From Muriicola sp. Z0-33 (lineage in GTDB: Bacteria; Bacteroidota; Bacteroidia; Flavobacteriales; Flavobacteriaceae): 64,000 nucleotides of DNA. Below the pieces are notes generated by a model. The model was not told where the DNA came from and did not search any database. It saw nothing but the letters and a program-made list of their open reading frames with translations. Below are positions 62,187 to 64,000 of this stretch, piece by piece. The position numbers were made by a program, and so were the translations under genes. The stretch is from the NCBI RefSeq assembly GCF_026126425.1, contig NZ_JAFMPW010000003.1:124001-188000 (forward strand). Reading direction: 5' to 3'. Position 1 is the first letter of the stretch, and every line of letters starts with the position of its first letter.

Positions 62187-62519
62187 ATGGAACAACAAAA
62201 ATTACCCAACGTTACTATAATAATTGTACTCTCTATACTAGGATTTGTCTGTTGTTGTATTGGCGGTATCCCGGCAATAATTCTAGGGGGAATTGCCTTA
62301 TACCTGGCAAAAAATGCCGAGAATAAGTACAAGGAAAACCCTGAAGGCTACTCCAATTACAGTCAGTTAAAAACAGCTAAGATCATTGCAATAGTTGTAC
62401 TTGTCATCGGTATTCTTTACCTGGCTCTATCCATTTATCAAATTCAGCAAGCAGGTGGATGGGAAGCGCATATGGAAAGAACGCGTGATATGATGGAACA
62501 ATTTGGAATAGAAGAGTAA
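62187..62519 (+). CDS. CCC motif membrane protein
   Basis: 110 residues with a CCC triplet in FVCCCIGGIPAIILGG near residue 22 and a second hydrophobic segment (IIAIVVLVIGILYLALSI). This CCC motif is found in a family of small Bacteroidota membrane proteins of unknown role. It resembles the next gene's product in layout. Confidence 0.85.
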   Translation: MEQQKLPNVTIIIVLSILGFVCCCIGGIPAIILGGIALYLAKNAENKYKENPEGYSNYSQLKTAKIIAIVVLVIGILYLALSIYQIQQAGGWEAHMERTRDMMEQFGIEE

Positions 62520-62547
62520 GCTAATCACTAAAATAAAAATTAACCAA

Positions 62548-62835
62548 ATGGAAAACCAAAACGTACCGACCAAACCCAACAATTATTTGGTCCTTGCCAT
62601 AATTTGCACAGTTTGTTGCTGCCTGCCTGCGGGTATTGTGAGCATAATTTATGCCGCAAAAGTAAACGAGGCATATGCAAGGGGTGATTATGAAGTAGCA
62701 TTAAAAGCCTCTAACAATGCCAAAATTTGGGCATTTGTAGGCATTGGCCTGGCCGCAATTGGCTATATAATTTACTTTGCCATTTTTGGCTTTGCAATGG
62801 TTGGAGGATTATTGGAAGGTGGAAGTTCGTTTTAA
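62548..62835 (+). CDS. Dispanin (CD225)-like small membrane protein
   Basis: 95 residues, with TVCCCLPAGIVSIIYAAKVNEAY (signature; CCC near 22-26 and a conserved AKVNEAYARGDY) and a second transmembrane segment (IWAFVGIGLAAIGYIIYFAI). This is the CD225/dispanin fold found in IFITM proteins of animals. Function in bacteria unknown. Its 3' end overlaps the next DUF2752 gene. Confidence 0.87.
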   Translation: MENQNVPTKPNNYLVLAIICTVCCCLPAGIVSIIYAAKVNEAYARGDYEVALKASNNAKIWAFVGIGLAAIGYIIYFAIFGFAMVGGLLEGGSSF

Positions 62836-63232
62836 AAAATCGGATCTGATATACATCGGTATAGGGGTAGTATTGCTCGCAATATTACCCCTATACTATC
62901 TTTATAATCCCAATGTCCCCGGGAAATTTCCAACTTGTCCATTTTTTAATTTTACAGGATTGTATTGTACCGGATGCGGTAGCCAAAGAGCCTTGCATGC
63001 CTTACTTCATTTAGACATCCTAAGTGTCTTGAAAAGCAATTTGCTGTTTTTGCCGGCCTTAATTATACTGGGATATCATTTTATCACTAAGGTATTAGGG
63101 CGTCTTAACAACACAGATTATCACAGTTTTGTATATCATACAAAAACGCCCAGGGTGGTTTTTATAGTGGTGGTAGTTTTTACAGTACTGAGGAATATCC
63201 AAATCTATCCCTTCAATACGCTGGCACCTTAG
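62819..63232 (+). CDS. DUF2752 membrane protein, copy 2
   Basis: About 137 residues. The signature CTGCGSQRALHALLH corresponds to the CPGCGLQRAVV of the gene at 61873. Three hydrophobic segments. The GTG at 62819 follows GGAGG by about 12 bases and overlaps the dispanin gene by 17 bases; other starts at 62777 (ATG) would give a longer overlap. Its 3' end overlaps recQ by 4 bases. Confidence 0.8.
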   Translation: MEVRFKKSDLIYIGIGVVLLAILPLYYLYNPNVPGKFPTCPFFNFTGLYCTGCGSQRALHALLHLDILSVLKSNLLFLPALIILGYHFITKVLGRLNNTDYHSFVYHTKTPRVVFIVVVVFTVLRNIQIYPFNTLAP

Positions 63233-64000
63233 TTGGCGACTTCGCTCATAAACTTTAGACGGTATAGTCTTAATTCCTCATCCTCATAATCTCCATCAAA
63301 TTCTGTCAGGGCAGATTCTATGTCGTCAGATTCGGCCTCCAGGAAATACTCATGAATTTCCTCTTGCTGATCTTCATCCAATACCTCATCTATCCAATAG
63401 CCAATATTCAGTTTTGTGCCACTGAATACGATCTGTTCCATTTCCTTAACCAATTCACTTATTTCCAGACCTTTGGCCGAAGCTATATCATCTAAAGAAA
63501 GTTTTCTGTCCACATTTTGAATTATATAGAGCTTTAATGCAGAATTGGCACCTGTACTTTTTACCACCAGGTCATCAGGTCTGGTAATATCGTACTCCTC
63601 TGCATAGGCCGCTATAAATTCAATAAATGGCTTCCCGTATTTCCTGGCCTTGCCTTCCCCTACTCCATGTATATTCACAAGTTCTTCCATGGTTATGGGG
63701 TATTTCAGAGCCATATCGTCTAAAGATGGGTCCTGAAAAACAACAAATGGTGGTACATCCAGTTTCTGAGCTACTTTCCGTCTCAGATCTTTTAATTGTT
63801 TTAACAAGCGTTCGTCAGCAACGCCTCCTGCACTTTTTGCAGCGGTAATGATGGCATCATCGGTAGCGGCATTGTAAATATGGTCCTTGGTCATCATAAA
63901 GGATTCAGGGGCCTTTAAAAAAGCCTCTCCGGCATCGGTAAGATGTAATATCCCGTATTGCTCAATTTCTTTCTTTAACAACCCAGCCACCAATACCTGC
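63229..64000 (-). CDS. recQ: ATP-dependent DNA helicase RecQ, 3' part only
   Basis: The last 257 or so residues of RecQ, cut by the window edge. Visible parts are the end of the winged-helix RQC domain (QVLVAGLLKKEIEQYGILHL), an HRDC domain (RRKVAQKLDVPPFVVFQD, PITMEELVNIHGVGEGKARKYG) and a C-terminal helical segment ending MSEVAN. RecQ unwinds DNA during recombination and repair. The reading frame continues beyond the right edge, so there is no visible start; the helicase core lies outside. Confidence 0.9.
   Translation of the reverse strand, partial: QVLVAGLLKKEIEQYGILHLTDAGEAFLKAPESFMMTKDHIYNAATDDAIITAAKSAGGVADERLLKQLKDLRRKVAQKLDVPPFVVFQDPSLDDMALKYPITMEELVNIHGVGEGKARKYGKPFIEFIAAYAEEYDITRPDDLVVKSTGANSALKLYIIQNVDRKLSLDDIASAKGLEISELVKEMEQIVFSGTKLNIGYWIDEVLDEDQQEEIHEYFLEAESDDIESALTEFDGDYEDEELRLYRLKFMSEVAN

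Overview
The window looks like chromosomal DNA from a marine-type flavobacterium (Bacteroidota, probably Flavobacteriaceae). Evidence: a gldI gliding lipoprotein gene, a TonB-dependent receptor with a carboxypeptidase-regulatory N-domain, OstA-like, DUF3810, DUF349 and 'CCC motif' membrane proteins, many lipoproteins, few Shine-Dalgarno sites, and TAnnTTTG boxes (the Bacteroidota -7 promoter element) a few bases to about 30 bases upstream of start codons. Base composition is moderate and AT-leaning. I see no tRNA, rRNA, transposase, integrase or CRISPR array.

Layout. 0-8.3 kb: a PhoD-like phosphatase, then nrnA-like/gldI/cyclophilin-FKBP genes (an operon), a strong terminator, a sulfatase, PepD and a DUF3810 metalloprotease. 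8.4-19 kb: two secreted amidohydrolases, a SpoU methyltransferase, an M48 protease, and a tight RelA/SpoT - Fur-family - PurA run. 19-26.4 kb: a set of four genes of the planctomycete type (PSD1 cytochrome/DUF1553, Tat-exported DUF1501, Tat-exported NHL propeller, DUF2231-cytochrome-LRR), probably one exported catabolic module. 26.4-36.3 kb: housekeeping genes (OstA-like, class III aminotransferase, TPR protein, tandem DUF368 proteins, aroE, DUF349 protein).

36.3-45 kb is the accessory part. Same-strand genes (an NTF2-like lipoprotein, a glycine-zipper protein, a small secreted protein, a propeller-GAF sensor with a glutamate-receptor-like K+ channel, a DinB-like protein) are separated by repeated non-coding composite elements. 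Two 329-bp copies, about 92% identical and gapless, bracket the small secreted protein and the sensor/channel pair. A hairpin inside these repeats keeps its pairing through matched base changes. A further composite element brackets the DinB gene. Heptanucleotide tandem repeats ((G-N-T-A-A-T-T)-like) recur here and elsewhere.

45-54 kb: small enzymes (NTF2-like, VOC, M81, DUF1569, SRPBCC, zinc ribbon), a DEAD-box helicase, rny, zapA and a ZapB-like coiled-coil gene. A structured RNA candidate, probably 6S RNA, lies between zapA and rny. The last 18 codons of rny are duplicated in diverged form just downstream of the helicase gene, so the helicase is bracketed by rny 3' ends. 54-64 kb: an M23 peptidase, a TonB-dependent receptor and its partner, a cysteine desulfurase, an Smr protein, a cluster of tiny membrane proteins (DUF2752, CCC motif, dispanin, and one overlooked 54-residue protein) and the 3' part of recQ running off the right edge.

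The strongest candidates for something new are the repeat-punctuated accessory array and, inside it, the translationally coupled propeller-GAF sensor and ionotropic-glutamate-receptor-like channel. All family assignments are from motif reading by eye; no database search was run.
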